64,000 nt of DNA from Pagrus major. Taxonomy: Eukaryota > Chordata > Actinopteri > Spariformes > Sparidae. Below, one piece after another: positions 37,330 through 48,616 of the stretch. The DNA lies in NCBI RefSeq assembly GCF_040436345.1, contig NC_133236.1, forward strand, positions 17,811,466 to 17,875,465, given 5' to 3'. Below the pieces are notes generated by a model. The model did not search any database. It worked only from the letters and a program-made list of their open reading frames with translations, and was not told where the DNA came from. The translations under genes and the position numbers were made by a program. How positions within the stretch are numbered: the first letter of the stretch is position 1; every line of letters begins with the position of its first letter.

Positions 37330-38721
37330 TTACTTTGCTGCTTGCTGAGCCTGACGCCGCAGCAGGACATATATCTTCTCCTTGATCCAGTCTTTGTTGT
37401 ATGGTTGGTATGTTTGAGTGTCAGCTCTGTACCTGTATACAAAAAAAAAAAAAAAAAATCACAATTATGTTTTTACCAGAAGTGAACAACAGATTCAATG
37501 CAAGCTAGAGTTTTCATTCAAATCATACTTACACAAGACAGCTCAGATCTGCCAAGTCGTCAATAAAGTCAAACAACTGACTGATGTCATAAGTGATGGA
37601 GGGACTGTTTGGATTCATCCTCTTAAGATGCTCCTCATACATTTTGCAAACACCTGAAAGAGAGATACAGGATAATTGCTAAAAATGGTACAGATAACAA
37701 TAAACTCCATTTAGTGTATGTAACAGTTTTCAGTACACATTTCACTAAAAGGAAGAGATGCCGGAGGAATAAGAATGGGTTAACAAAAGGAATAATACTA
37801 CAAAACTGAATTAGTAAATCTTGCAACTCCAGCTCACCGTGCATGTTGTGTGTTACGTTGTACAGCATACTTATCATTCAATAACTAATATATCAAATAA
37901 TTACACAATAAATATAAAAGCAGTTAATATTTTAGACAAGTGCATTAAAAGGCTTTCACTTTGCCTCACACAGATTTACAGTCGTAAATAGTCTCCACAT
38001 AATGACAGGACTCCATGACTGTGCTTAAAGCTAAGTTCAATTATATCAGTGAGGAATATTGTTGAAATGAAATCATGATGATGTGCAGATAACAGAATAT
38101 GGTTTTCAGCTTTTTAAAGGCTTATTACACAAATAAAAGCAAAACAGCACGGTGATTTATTAGTGAAAATCACTTGAAAGCAGCTGAAGACTCACCTTCC
38201 ATGCATTCATTCACTGACTCGTAGTCAGCGTATGTGCGGCCCTCAGGTCTCTTGGTAGGTTGGACAAGCAAAATTGTGTGCGACTGTAAAGACGATTAAT
38301 ATCATTTAATACACACAACAATGCCGGCCTTTTTGTATCACACCACATCAGCTCAATTACTGACATGCAGTCCTGTTGTTTTGCTCTCATACATCAAGCA
38401 TTACGGGATTTCAAACAGTAGCTAAGCGCTGGTTGTTGAGCAACTGATCCACTCACTGTGACAGAAACAACCAACGTAGTTTTTCACAAAATATCCCACA
38501 TACTTAGTTCATGTGTGTGCTAACAGGTAGACATTAATCATTGACGCTTCAACGTTAAAACTGGGTGTTTAAAGAGAAGGAATTTGAGGAAATACATGTT
38601 TGACAGAGTAGTAAACGTTAGCTTCCTAGCTTGTTAGCTTAGCTATGATGGTATAACAGGAGCTATGGCTAAAACTGCTAGTTTGACCTCTTAAAAACGT
38701 AAAACAAAACACCCTTACCAT
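37330..38721 (-). CDS. erh: Enhancer of rudimentary homologue (ERH), complete in 4 exons
   Basis: Small, highly conserved nuclear protein that dimerises and binds RNA-processing partners; this is family knowledge. Coding exons: 38719-38721 (ATG only), 38196-38283, 37533-37653 and 37330-37432. Together they give 315 nt and 104 residues, exactly the usual length. The first exon codes only the initiator Met, followed by a GTAAGGGT donor. Exon 2 begins [20 protein letters not shown]. Exon 3 contains [17 protein letters not shown]. Exon 4 contains [20 protein letters not shown] and ends RRQAQQAAK before TAA (37330-37332). All junctions are in frame. Upstream on the same strand is papilin, downstream ppp4r3a. 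No defects seen. Confidence 0.98.
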
Positions 38722-38854
38722 GTTTGTGTTGACCACACACACTGTCTTGTATGAGGAATGCAAAAATGCAAAAAAGAAATGGTTGTTTATTGCTTCTCAA
38801 TACCCCGTGCGATGTAGCCGATTGAAGGAAAATATTCACGGGAAATGAAATAAA

Positions 38855-38870
38855 TATTCTTCCGGTTGTA
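38855..38870 (-). promoter_or_regulatory. erh: ETS-type motif in the erh promoter region
   Basis: Minus-strand CCGGAAG at 38859-38865, about 140 bp upstream of the ERH start codon. Such GABP/ETS motifs are typical of broadly expressed genes. No TATA box is evident. This is a motif match only. Confidence 0.35.
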
Positions 38871-39954
38871 CAGTGTAGTGCTTTCAAAATAAAAATGTTT
38901 GTTTCAAAATAAAAGTCAGAAAAATGAGCATCAAAGGTGTTCAAAAAAAATATATCAATTACTAAATGAAAAGCAGCAATCTCGTAGAGTTAGAATAGTC
39001 TACCAGAAGGGAAACTGTAAATATAAATACTTAATCATTTGCAAAGTAAGTATCAAAAGTTAAAGTATTTATAATGTGCTGGGCTAGGCTTGGGAAATAA
39101 TAGAATACATGTAATGGGATTACATAATCTGGATACAAAAAAAGGTGACTTTATTCCAGTAAAGTTACAGAAAATAAATATGTAATTATATTACGGATAC
39201 ATTTGGTAAAAAAAAAAAAAAAAGGGGGGGATAACTAACAGGATTGTAATTTTAAAATAAACAAATGATATTCTAGTCTGTAACCATGCCCATGTGCACA
39301 CATGACAGGACTTCACGAGTGTCACACAACATCACTCTGGTCTTGAGAGAAACTGAAAACACGTACAAGTGTGTATTCTTACAGAATATACACTCAATAT
39401 TAAGATTAAATTATAAGTCATCTTATTAATATTTCTTCTCTCTAGTCTTTTTTTTGCATATGTTTGGTAGCGAGGTCCAAAAGTCATCATGTTATCTTAC
39501 TTTGATATTGTGATACATGAATTATCTTACTGACTGCATTTTAAAAGGGTAATTATTAACTGTATTGGAATACATTTTTAAAGGAACCCTCCCAACCCTG
39601 TTTGTTACTGATTGTTGTGTAGTTTAATCTATAACAATGCCTGATGAACTCATCATTTGTTTTGTGTGTAAAATTCTAATCAGCAAAGTGGCAAGTAAAT
39701 TCAGCACTTTCCTATGAAATGTAATGGATTAGGCATATTAAGGGAAAGCATAAAATAACAGAAAATGAGAAACCTCAACTATACTACTGAATTTCACGAG
39801 TAAATGTAGTATGTTACATCAGAACCTTTGTATTTTTCTTTGTAAAACCTGACTAATATTTCAATAGAAGGAATGTCAAATCAACATTTCACATGACAAT
39901 GAAGAACCACACCAGTTTTTTTTTCAAGGTTATCGGATAGGAGATTTATTGATT
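38871..39954. other. AT-rich spacer between papilin 3' end and erh promoter
   Basis: No open frame with recognisable content and no Ig-like or PLAC exon. Includes an A-run followed by a G-run at about 39210-39230 and repeat-like AAGTAAGTATCAAAAGTTAAAGTA sequence near 39050. Its emptiness supports the view that the papilin-like gene really ends at 40313. Confidence 0.6.
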
Positions 39955-39960
39955 AGCTTT
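39955..39960 (-). terminator. papilin-like gene polyadenylation signal AATAAA
   Basis: Minus-strand AATAAA about 355 nt beyond the stop at 40313-40315. It is the first good signal downstream and is consistent with a short 3' UTR. Confidence 0.55.
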
Positions 39961-40312
39961 TGGATGTCAGTTGGTAAATCACATTGACATTTTTTAAATT
40001 TTTAGTCCTGATGTATAAGGCAAAATACATAAATGAATGAACTCAGCATTACGAACAAAATGCCAAAGATCAAAAAGATAACAAAATCAGAACAATGAGT
40101 TGGGATCATATCAGTTATAATGTGAGGTTATCTAGATAACTGTTAATGTAGTGTACCGTGTAAGTCAGATGTTGAAATGAAAGATTAGATTTGTTATATT
40201 AAGCAATACATATCTGTTTCTGTCTTCATATATGTAAATACTACATGTTTACAAATATCATGCTTCACCCTGGTTATCCCTTTGATTATGGAGGTATTAG
40301 TGGAGAGCATGG

Positions 40313-43300
40313 TTATGCCCTTGCCCTCAGAACAACCCTGGGCGACCCTCTCCTTGGGGCAGGTGGAGGCTGCCTCACCACACCCCCACACTCTCTCTGG
40401 CAAGCTTCCAGCGACCCAAAGTTATTGCCATTACCCTGGCAGCTTCCATACCAGAACTCGGTACATTTGCCCATGCCTGAGTCATAGTAGAAGCGGACCT
40501 TCCATGTATCGCAGGGACCCTCATCACGAGGCAGGGAGCACACAGTACCGGTGGATGGACGGGCAGGAGGTGGTGGTGGTGGTGTGCGCTGCTCAGGGAA
40601 AAGAGACAGAAAGAGTAAACAGTAAATCTTTATGTCTTTACGTAAAGAGGGAAAGAGGATCTACTGCTGAACTTCATTAAAGTTGGGGGAAATTGAGAAT
40701 AACAAAAGTGATCAAAAGTTATGCAGCAGAGGCCGTGATATCCTGATTTTTAGCAGCCATTATGGGTCATGCTCCAAAAACACTGAATCCTACACTTCCC
40801 ATAATGTATCTTAATAGCATCTTTTATTAGCTGATGAAAGCCCAGATCTTTTAAACTCCACAGGCTCGATTTATAACTAATGCTTTTTGAAATATTTAAG
40901 GTAATAATACAAACTCAGAAATATAGATGTTTTTCATAACTGAATAAACAAGCTGTTCTCAGAGGATAATAAGGTCCCCAGAACACTGTTTGAAGCTAGA
41001 AAGGTGGCAGGGTCCGCCACATATAAACACAGTAAAACAGTATAAATTGTGTTTCCTATAAGGTCAGTTTGTTTATTCAATTTATTCAGTCATGAAAACA
41101 AGGAGTTTGTTTATTGAGTTTGTTTAGGCATAACAAAAACAGTCAATGAAGATTTTTCTCTTTTGATAAAATTCCTCAAAACTACATAGTGCATCTTTAA
41201 CAACTCTGAACAGATGAAAAAAGGATGTGATTCCTACCGCAGTTGCCACACTCGTCCGGTACTCAGGACATCCAACCCTTCCAAATCCTTGAGCTGGAGT
41301 CACCCCATCCAAACAACAGCCGTATCTAGGGAGAAATGTTTTTTGTATGTTTGAACCACTTTCTATTAAGCCAATATTCTGTTAATCAGTTTCATATGTG
41401 TCTTATACTGGCCACAAGATTTGGATCCAGGAGAGGTTACCTGGTGCGAACACAGTCCTCTTGGGTGCAGCCCTCATTTCTGGGCCCTGTGGCGGAGGTA
41501 TAGCCATCAGGACAGCAGCCATAGAATGACTGCGCACAGTGAGGACCAATCACAGAAGGGTAGGGGTCACGCCTGGAAGCTAAAGCAAGTAAACACAGAC
41601 ACAGACATGGTCAGACTGCTTCTATACATAGCATAGACCTGTGGAAATATATGTTTATCCTTTCTTTTTGAAGGTTAAGATTAAATTTGGTAGTAGTTAA
41701 ATTTGACTTGTTATTTTTTAGAATCTAAATATGACTTTCCGTATGAAAAGAAACACTTTGGGCTTTGCAAGAAAAAGAAAGCAGTGAGAAAGCAGTGCAA
41801 TCACGGTCTAGACATCAGTAATTACAACATAAGGGCACATTTTCTTTACTGCCTGAGGATGAATTCCCAGAAAAATGATCTGAGCAATACCTGAGCTCAA
41901 ATAACAGGCTGCGCATTCATTCTCAAAATACTTTCTACATCATCTTTACGACTACTTTGGCGACACATATGTACATAAAAATTTAGTGTGATCGAGCACA
42001 TAAAGTAAGCATACTCGACATACCTGAAGGGTCTCCTGGAACATGGGGCACAAATCCTCTCATGGTGGTTTCATGTGCCCTAGGGTCCTGTACACTTGGG
42101 ACCGCTAAAGAGAAAGTACATTGATTAAAAAACAAACAATCAAACTCCCAAAAAAAGAGTATAGAAGTGGTTCAGGTTTGGCTCACTTTGTGCTCCGGGG
42201 CAGGCCTGTGAGTTGCATGTCTCTACAGCAACAGGTCTGCTAGCTGTTCCACAGCGGGCCTCTGGGTAGGGGTTCAAATCTGTATCATAGCAGCCCACTC
42301 TCCTCTCCCTCACACCACCACCGCAACTTCTAGTGCACTGCAGAGACAAGAAAGGAGAGGGTAAAGGATGTGGAGGTAGAGGAGGGATAAAAGTTTTTGT
42401 TGTTGCTCCAGTTCACCTACCAGTCCGTAGTCAGTCACGTGCCATGTGATGTGTGTGTGACAGGCAGGTCTGCGGCAGGTCTGGACAGAAGGGGGTCTTG
42501 CCAGTCCACTACAGGCATGGTCAGGGAGACGTTCACCTCCTGAGCCCACACAGGTCACCTCCCTCGACTGCTGGCCTTCCCCGCAAGTCACTGAGCACTG
42601 ACCATCATATGCAATAAGATGATATTATATATATCATGACCAGATCAATTTCAATACCTGAGCATTATCATAGGTAAATGAAAACATAGTCGAGTAGCCA
42701 GGCTTGTAAAAAGTAACCAAAAATCATACTTGAGTAAAAGTGAAGATATTGGGTTAAAATATTACTTTGGTAAAAGTAAAAGTCGCCTATGCGAGTAGTA
42801 CTTGTGTAAAATATACTAAAGTATCAAATGTACTTTTCTGCAAATAAATGTACTTTCTTCCTCTCCACTACATTTTGGAGGCAAATATTGTGCTTTTTAC
42901 AATTATGTTGTATCTTTTTCACTGTGCATTACTATAAGCATATCGTTAAATGATATACTAAAAGTCTATTTTTTAAAAGACCTTTAAAGATGCACTATGT
43001 AGTTTCAGGGAAGACTTTTAATCAGAAGAGAAAGATCTTCATTGACTGATTTTTTTAATGCACAAACTAAATAATCAAACTTCATTCAATTTCATGAGTG
43101 AATAAACAAGCTGACCTTAAAGCACAGTTTCATACTGTTTTACTTTGTTTATATGTGGCGGATCCTGCCACCTTTCTAGCCTCAAACAGTGATTTTGGGG
43201 CCTTACTTTCCTCTGAGAACAGCTTGTTTATTTAGTTTATATGGAAAAATAAATATTTCTGAGTTTGTATTATCACCTCATTAATATAGTAAGCATTAAA

Positions 43301-45133
43301 ATTCAGAGTTTGAATTTCTTCTCCAAATCTACATAGTGCTCCTTTAACTTTCTGCCAGAAACAGTAAGCCATCACCTGTCTGTATGATGTTCAAATTGTT
43401 AAAGATAAGTTCTCTGCCGAACTAACCACACTGAAGCTGGAGACACTGAACTCAGCAGCACAGGGATGCATGTTGCAGGCCTGCTGGCTTGCTGGTCTCT
43501 GCAGGCGCTGGGTAATGCAGTAAGTCTCTTCCACCACACGGGGGTTCACTGGGTCCTGAACCCAACACTCCACGCTGCGATACTGCATGCCTCCATTGCA
43601 GGCGGCAGAGCACTCGCCATAGACACCAGTTTTGTACAGGTATGTGAGCGTCTCCCTTGGGTGAGGAGCGACAGCGACAGGAGCAGCAGAGTGTACGGAA
43701 TTGGTGTCTTCATCCAAGCCCATAAAGTCTCCATGGATCAGTATCTGGAGAGAGACAAATGACTTTTAATTTGAAAGGTGGTGGTGTATAAAAGTCTTAA
43801 GGAGTGGATGGTCTGATCCTTTTGGTTGACTTGATTGCTGTACTGAAAATTGGCTACTTATTAAGAAAAATAGACAAAGTTTTTCTGTATAATACAGTAC
43901 AATGTCGAGCTCTTGAACTTGGTCATCTTAGTCTTAGTTTTGTTCCCACCCTGCAGATGCCGTCCACACAGATATCAGAGCGGCCCACATAACATTGAGT
44001 CCCATCCACCACTGCAGGTCTGTGTCGGTAGAAGAAGTTCTCTCCTCTTGGGACACAGTTCAACTCACATGGATTGGATCCTACAGAACAGACACAGACA
44101 TTAAATATAAACACATGATATATAGACCTAGACCTATACAGACCTGGCTCAAATAGAATCAGCACTTGTTTTATTATGGTTTGACTGCTATGTCCAAGAA
44201 TTACGTTAAAGTACTGTTCCACCTACACACAGACTATATGGATGTACAGTATATTAAAGCTCTTATACCTCCATAATAAGGAACCCATGCGTGATGTTTG
44301 TTCTGAAAGTCCATCCTGTCAAAGTGGGAGCACTGCTCCTCCCTGAAGTCCCTGGATCCAACTGGACATTCCTGCAGTGATACAATTTTGTATTATTGGC
44401 ATATTTTAGGGTGCATTAGTGCAGGTCGAGGGTGGATGTAATATATAGAAAGGCAAAAAAATTAGATTACTTGTGTATTACAGGTTCGATAGGATTTGGA
44501 AGATCCTAAGCAGTTATGTCCTCCGTCTGTCCTGCAGGAGAGAAGAAATAATGCTATCGAACACAGTGCCCCTTTAATTGATGAGACTATCGTCCCGTCC
44601 TATCACCCTGCGTCTAAATGTCCTACCTTGAAGTAATACATTTTCTGGTCCTCATTGCGACTCCTGTGCCACATGTGCGACTGCAGGGCCCATAGGCTCC
44701 AAACTCTCCCCAGTAGTCATGGGCTGGCCGTGTCAGCTGAAAAACAAAGTACACAAAACTCCTACTTGCTCAGCCGCTGGAACACATAGTACTCTCACAC
44801 GTCATATCACAGCCCACCAACCACCAAACCACCAACACACACTAAGAGCATGCTAGAGATGCAGAAATAGAAGCTGGAACATTTAACCTCAAACCCTAAA
44901 TGTTGCATAATATAAACCAGCAGCATCACTGCTGGCACATGTGAACACTCTGCCTTTTTTTATGTTGAGATTTTGGACATGCTGTACTTTACAGTACATG
45001 CAATTTTCACCCATAGTAAAGTATTTTTTCTACATTCAAATGGCACAATGTTATTAATATTGTTGAAAATGAGACTCACAGTAAACGTCGGTCCAGATAG
45101 CAGGAGGAGACCCAGGACTTGCAGGATGTTCAT
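40313..45133 (-). CDS. papln: Papilin-like secreted matrix protein, reduced form, 12 coding exons
   Basis: Coding exons: 45080-45133, 44627-44736, 44471-44531, 44269-44371, 43950-44080, 43427-43744, 42421-42597, 42187-42337, 42024-42104, 41441-41579, 41238-41325, 40313-40588. All are in frame, giving 1689 nt and 562 residues. Order: signal peptide (residues 1-18, MNILQVLGLLLLSG); TSP1 with CSRTCGTG (about 27-75); ADAMTS-type Cys-rich segment with CELNCVPRGENFFYRHRPAV (76-153); three more TSP1 repeats (CSAACNGG, CSVTCGEG, CTRSCGGG; about 195-368); two papilin Cys cassettes (YGCCPDG, YGCCLDG); and a Kunitz domain (about 488-540; GPCDTWKVRFYYD, FWYGSCQGNGNNF). It resembles human papilin most closely. 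It lacks the rest of the Cys-rich/spacer region and the Ig and PLAC domains of the roughly 1278-residue human protein. It could be a reduced teleost paralogue. Confidence 0.88.
40870..41200 (-). mobile_element. Non-autonomous element (GCACTATGTAG family), partial copy in papilin intron 11
   Basis: Ends with CTACATAGTGCATCTTTAA (41182-41200). The body (AACAAGCTGTTCTCAGAGGA, CTAGAAAGGTGGCAGGGTCC, ATATAAACACAGTAAAACAG) is the reverse complement of the element at 42984-43347. The opposite terminus is not recognisable. Confidence 0.8.
42700..42880. repeat. Interspersed repeat fragment, ACTTGAGTAAAAGT type
   Basis: Dense in AGTAAAAGT, TACTTTGGTAAAAGTAAAAGT and AAATGTACTTT motifs followed by CCTCTCCACTACATTTTGGAGGC. 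From memory this is a common fish repeat. Located in papilin intron 6. Confidence 0.5.
42984..43347 (+). mobile_element. Non-autonomous element with GCACTATGTAG terminal inverted repeats, complete copy
   Basis: Left end TTAAAGATGCACTATGTAG and right end CTACATAGTGCTCCTTTAA are inverted repeats with two mismatches over 19 bp. The element is 364 bp with no coding capacity. It lies in papilin intron 6. Related copies occur at 40870-41200, 46701-46894 and 60270-60510. Confidence 0.85.
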
Positions 45134-45343
45134 GTTCACCCGAAGCTTCTGCAGACCTACTGATGAGAATAGAAACTAAATAACTAAACATCAAATCCAA
45201 GAACATGCATTTCCTACATGTATGTACATCTGGTTATACCAAAATTCCTTGATATCTTTTGTGATTTCTTTGCTAATGATAAATACCTGCATTAAATGTG
45301 CAAAGTGTTTCAAAAATTATCATCAGGTCCTCTTTTGTCTTAC

Positions 45344-45420
45344 CTTCTTGAAGTGAATTGCCAGCTGCTCGGCCAGCAGTCCAGAGAGATGTGCGCCTCA
45401 GTAGTGAAAGTAGGCACTGA
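45344..45420 (-). other. papln: Possible 5' UTR exon of the papilin-like gene
   Basis: On the minus strand, ...CACTTCAAGAAG is followed by a consensus donor GTAAGACA at 45343 downward. A matching acceptor, CTCATCAGTAG, lies just before GTCTGCAGAAGCTTCGGGTGAAC and the start codon at 45133. The upstream limit is unknown. Confidence 0.4.
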
Positions 45421-47725
45421 CACCCAGCTTTCTATCTCCTCACCCTCTCTGCTCACCAACACCACAACCCATAAAGTGTCAGGTTTCAACCACACAGAGG
45501 AACTTTTTTTTTTTTTTTTCCCAAAAAAAGATTTTGGGACTTTTTTGGATGTTGAATGTAAGCTGTGATTTCTTCTATCTGGAACAGTTTGTTTGCAGTT
45601 AACACCCTCAGACTATTTATGTTGTAGTTATTTATCTCATCTGTTAAACCAAATGATCAAAAACAAAGTGTGCTTTTGAGCAACAATTTTAAATATAGCA
45701 AAAAAAAAACAACAAACAAAAAAAAACATAAAATTTGTATATTCATTGTTTATTCCAATACAGAAGAAGACAACATAATATTTTGGTACACATAATTTAA
45801 TGGTTGCCATACATTAATTGCACATTTTAAAGCAATAACATCCATTCAGCCTTTACATATGAAACACACTAAAATTAGATTCGAGGGTTGAAAGAGAATA
45901 TGAAGTTTTTTTTAGGTTGCTGGCCACTGAGTGTCCCTTTCACACATCCCATAACCACTAAATACAGACCAATAATTCACAGAAGAGGAGCTGGCGAGAG
46001 GTAAAGATCGCCTTAAGGCTCTATTTTGGTTTATTTCAGTGAGAAACCACAGTGGAGCATGTGCCTGGAGGGGACGAGAATATGAAGGATGTACCAACAG
46101 CGATTAAAGCTGCAGGAGTCATCCTGCAGTAGCATATATACTTAACTGTCAACGTAGAATACTTTGGTGATGGTAAATCATAGCTGTGACGTGTGTGTTT
46201 GTTAGCGGGTGGGCACAAAAAAAATGTAATGACAGCAGAAGTGATAGTAAATCATTTGTTGACACGCAGCGTAGCTCTGCGCAGTCTTGTCATCGCCTGT
46301 GTTAAAAACAGCGGCACATGGCAATCTAGTATGAAAGAACAACAAATTGTACCCTCGGAGAGCTCATAATGTTTATGTTTCATTAAATCTAAGACAGAGA
46401 GGTGTTGATCCAACTTTATGGTTATTTTTGAGGTTGTAACTTGTGATGGTGCCTTAATGCATTGTGTTATATTCACTAGACTAAGCGTAGTAATACAGAA
46501 TGATACATGTTTTATATTGCCTTTCAGTGAATGTGAGCTCAGTCACCAGAGTAAAAAATGTTGGTATTGCAAACTACAGATATGTTCAGATTTGCGTGTG
46601 AGATTTCCACAATACATGTCGTATCACATTCACATCACATGGTGAGCTGACTTTCATGTTGGGACGTGGAAGGGATGGCGTGGAAGCCAATTACAGCCAG
46701 TTAAAGGTACACTATGGAGTTTTCGGGATGACATTTTAATAAAAAGAGAAAAATCTTCAAGATTGATTTTTTAAGTTTACATAAACCAACTCTTCTTTTT
46801 CATGACTGAATAATGTCCTAACATGAAGTGATGCATTTCCTGGTCCTCATCGCCACTCTTGTGCCACATGTGCAACTACATAGTGCAGCTTTAAAGAAAA
46901 AAAAATAATGAAAACTTAGCGTGTTTTCACAAAATGATGTCTATTTATCCCATAAATTCCTATCCTATAATTATAAAGGTTAATGGTTAAATGTTTACTT
47001 AATTGTCATTTTACATCATGAGGGTTGCAAAATGTAACTGAGCTTTAGTCCCTTATGCTCCATAAAGGGACTTACACTCAGTCTCACTTTTGTCAGATGG
47101 CAGCAGGGTGAACAGGCTGTGGCTGGGGTGGGTGTTGTCTCTTAGCGTCCTTTGGGCACTTTTTTTTTTCATTCAGGTTTTCATTTTTTTTTTTTTTTAA
47201 CACGCAGAAATAGGCTTCCACAGTGGTGGGGTGACAGCTGTGCGTGACTGCCAAGCCAGAGTTCACTGTTCAACATATAAAAGCATGAAACCACTGGATA
47301 TTTGTGATGAGACGAAGCATGAGCTTTTCCTAATCTGAACCAAGTGGTTTTTGTGCCTAAACCTAATCTGATCATAAACACAGCGTTTTCACAACATAGA
47401 AAATTGAACTTAAAGAAACACAAAGTTGTGACATAAAGAAATGTTAAGTTATATCCGTGGTTTGCTGAAATATACCAACATTTGTTCTGGCGATTGGGTT
47501 GTGAATGTGTTTGACTGATACAGACCTTAAAGGTACAAGTTGCATAACAAGAAGTTTATATAATGCCATTTAAGAATCTAATTAAAGCCATGAAAACCTC
47601 AGCATCTCACCACACATCCAAACCAAATTTAAATCAGAACTCACACATCCAAATTCAAAACCACACCCCCACAGTTTTTGTTTTTCTCCTCATTGAGAAA
47701 CAGTTCGTCAGACACTTTCTGTTCC
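45421..47725. other. Mostly non-coding; may include a long 3' UTR of the coiled-coil gene
   Basis: No recognisable coding exon. A minus-strand AATAAA at 45749-45754 could end a transcript from the gene at 47726-48082, which would imply a 3' UTR of about 2 kb. A T-run lies near 45505-45520 and another at 47187-47200. An element copy lies at 46701-46894. Confidence 0.35.
46701..46894. mobile_element. GCACTATGTAG-family element carrying a copy of papilin exon 2 sequence
   Basis: Left end TTAAAGGTACACTATGGAG, right end CTACATAGTGCAGCTTTAA. The first ~110 bp match the family body up to TTTCATGACTGAATA. Then 46814-46877 aligns without gaps to 44619-44682, the exon 2/intron 2 boundary of the papilin-like gene, at 55 of 64 bases by my count. 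The right terminus follows directly. The inserted piece spans the splice donor, so it came from genomic DNA, not from a spliced RNA. Confidence 0.8.
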
Positions 47726-48082
47726 TCAGAGCTGCCGGTTCAGTTTCTGTGCTTGCTTCTCTTTGGCTTCAAAGGCACTCTTGGTGCTGAACAGCTCATC
47801 CACTGAATCCATGATCTCCTGCATTTCTCTGGACAGATCCGCGTAACTCTCCTTCAGCTCGTCTTGTTGCTGCCTCAGGTCCACAGCCGCACGCATCAGC
47901 TCGGTGGCCTGGTGGCTGCAGTGGCCCCGCAGCTGCTCCACGTCCGACAGCAGCACCTCCATGCTCTTCATCAGCTGCTCCAGCCGGCCGGCAGTTACCT
48001 CAAAGCCGGATGTGTCCAGAGTCCCGACCTCGGTGTTGTCTGGGGCCTGGGCCTCAGAGTCTGGCTCTAACTTTGACTCCAT
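47726..48082 (-). CDS. Small coiled-coil protein of unknown identity (118 residues)
   Basis: Open frame from ATG at 48082 to TGA, 118 residues, uninterrupted. The first ~28 residues are acidic and polar (MESKLEPDSEAQAPDNTEVG). From about residue 30 to the end the sequence has heptad-like hydrophobic spacing without prolines (GRLEQLMKSMEVLLSDVEQL, DELKESYADLSREMQEIMDS), predicting a long helical coiled coil. No signal peptide or membrane segment. An in-frame TGA lies upstream of the ATG, and a strong acceptor (CCCTTTTCTTCCAG) at about 48145 suggests a 5' UTR exon 48083-48144 and an upstream non-coding exon. GC content is higher than in the flanks, as expected of coding sequence. I do not recognise the family. 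A single-exon coding region of a vertebrate gene is likely. Confidence 0.7.
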   Translation of the reverse strand: MESKLEPDSEAQAPDNTEVGTLDTSGFEVTAGRLEQLMKSMEVLLSDVEQLRGHCSHQATELMRAAVDLRQQQDELKESYADLSREMQEIMDSVDELFSTKSAFEAKEKQAQKLNRQL

Positions 48083-48144
48083 CCTCTTGTTGTAGCAGTT
48101 CTCAGGCGCTCGATACTCAAGTCAGACTTCAGTGAATCAAATAT

Positions 48145-48616
48145 CTGGAAGAAAAGGGAATCATTTAGCTAGTAGCCAATGAGTGTAAAGTTCAAAAGGG
48201 CAGAAAGAATTCAAATATTGAGAGAAAAGGCTGAGAAATGTCAGAAACGCAGAGCAGCACCGACACCTTTCTCCCTCTCAGCTGGTAATGAGTCTAAGCT
48301 CCTTGCAGGGGGTGAAACATGCAGTAATCTCCTCCACTTGTGCACCTGTGTGTACAGTGTGTGTGTGTAGGTATATGTGTTTATGTGCCCAGGTGTCCTC
48401 TCACTGACATCTGCTATCCTGTAATCCATTTAGGGCAGCTATCCTGAGCGACACCCTCCCCTGTCCAGACCATTGCTGGCTCGGCTGAGCGGCAGGCGGG
48501 ACATCAGATTACGTGGTTTCGTCGCTCCGCCCGGCCTATTCACTGCCAGACAGATTAACCCCATCCTCGTGAACTCGTCTGTGTTTGGCTTTGACACTCA
48601 CATGCACACACTCCTA
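48145..48616. other. Upstream region of the coiled-coil gene
   Basis: Contains a short TG-rich run (48353-48370) and a GC-rich stretch at 48450-48560 that could be a promoter or first exon. No coding exon is supported. Confidence 0.35.

Noticed and set aside
39000-40200. Hidden Ig-like or PLAC exons of papilin downstream of the Kunitz exon
   Set aside because: Minus-strand frames here are short and AT-rich and lack the expected Cys/Trp pattern.
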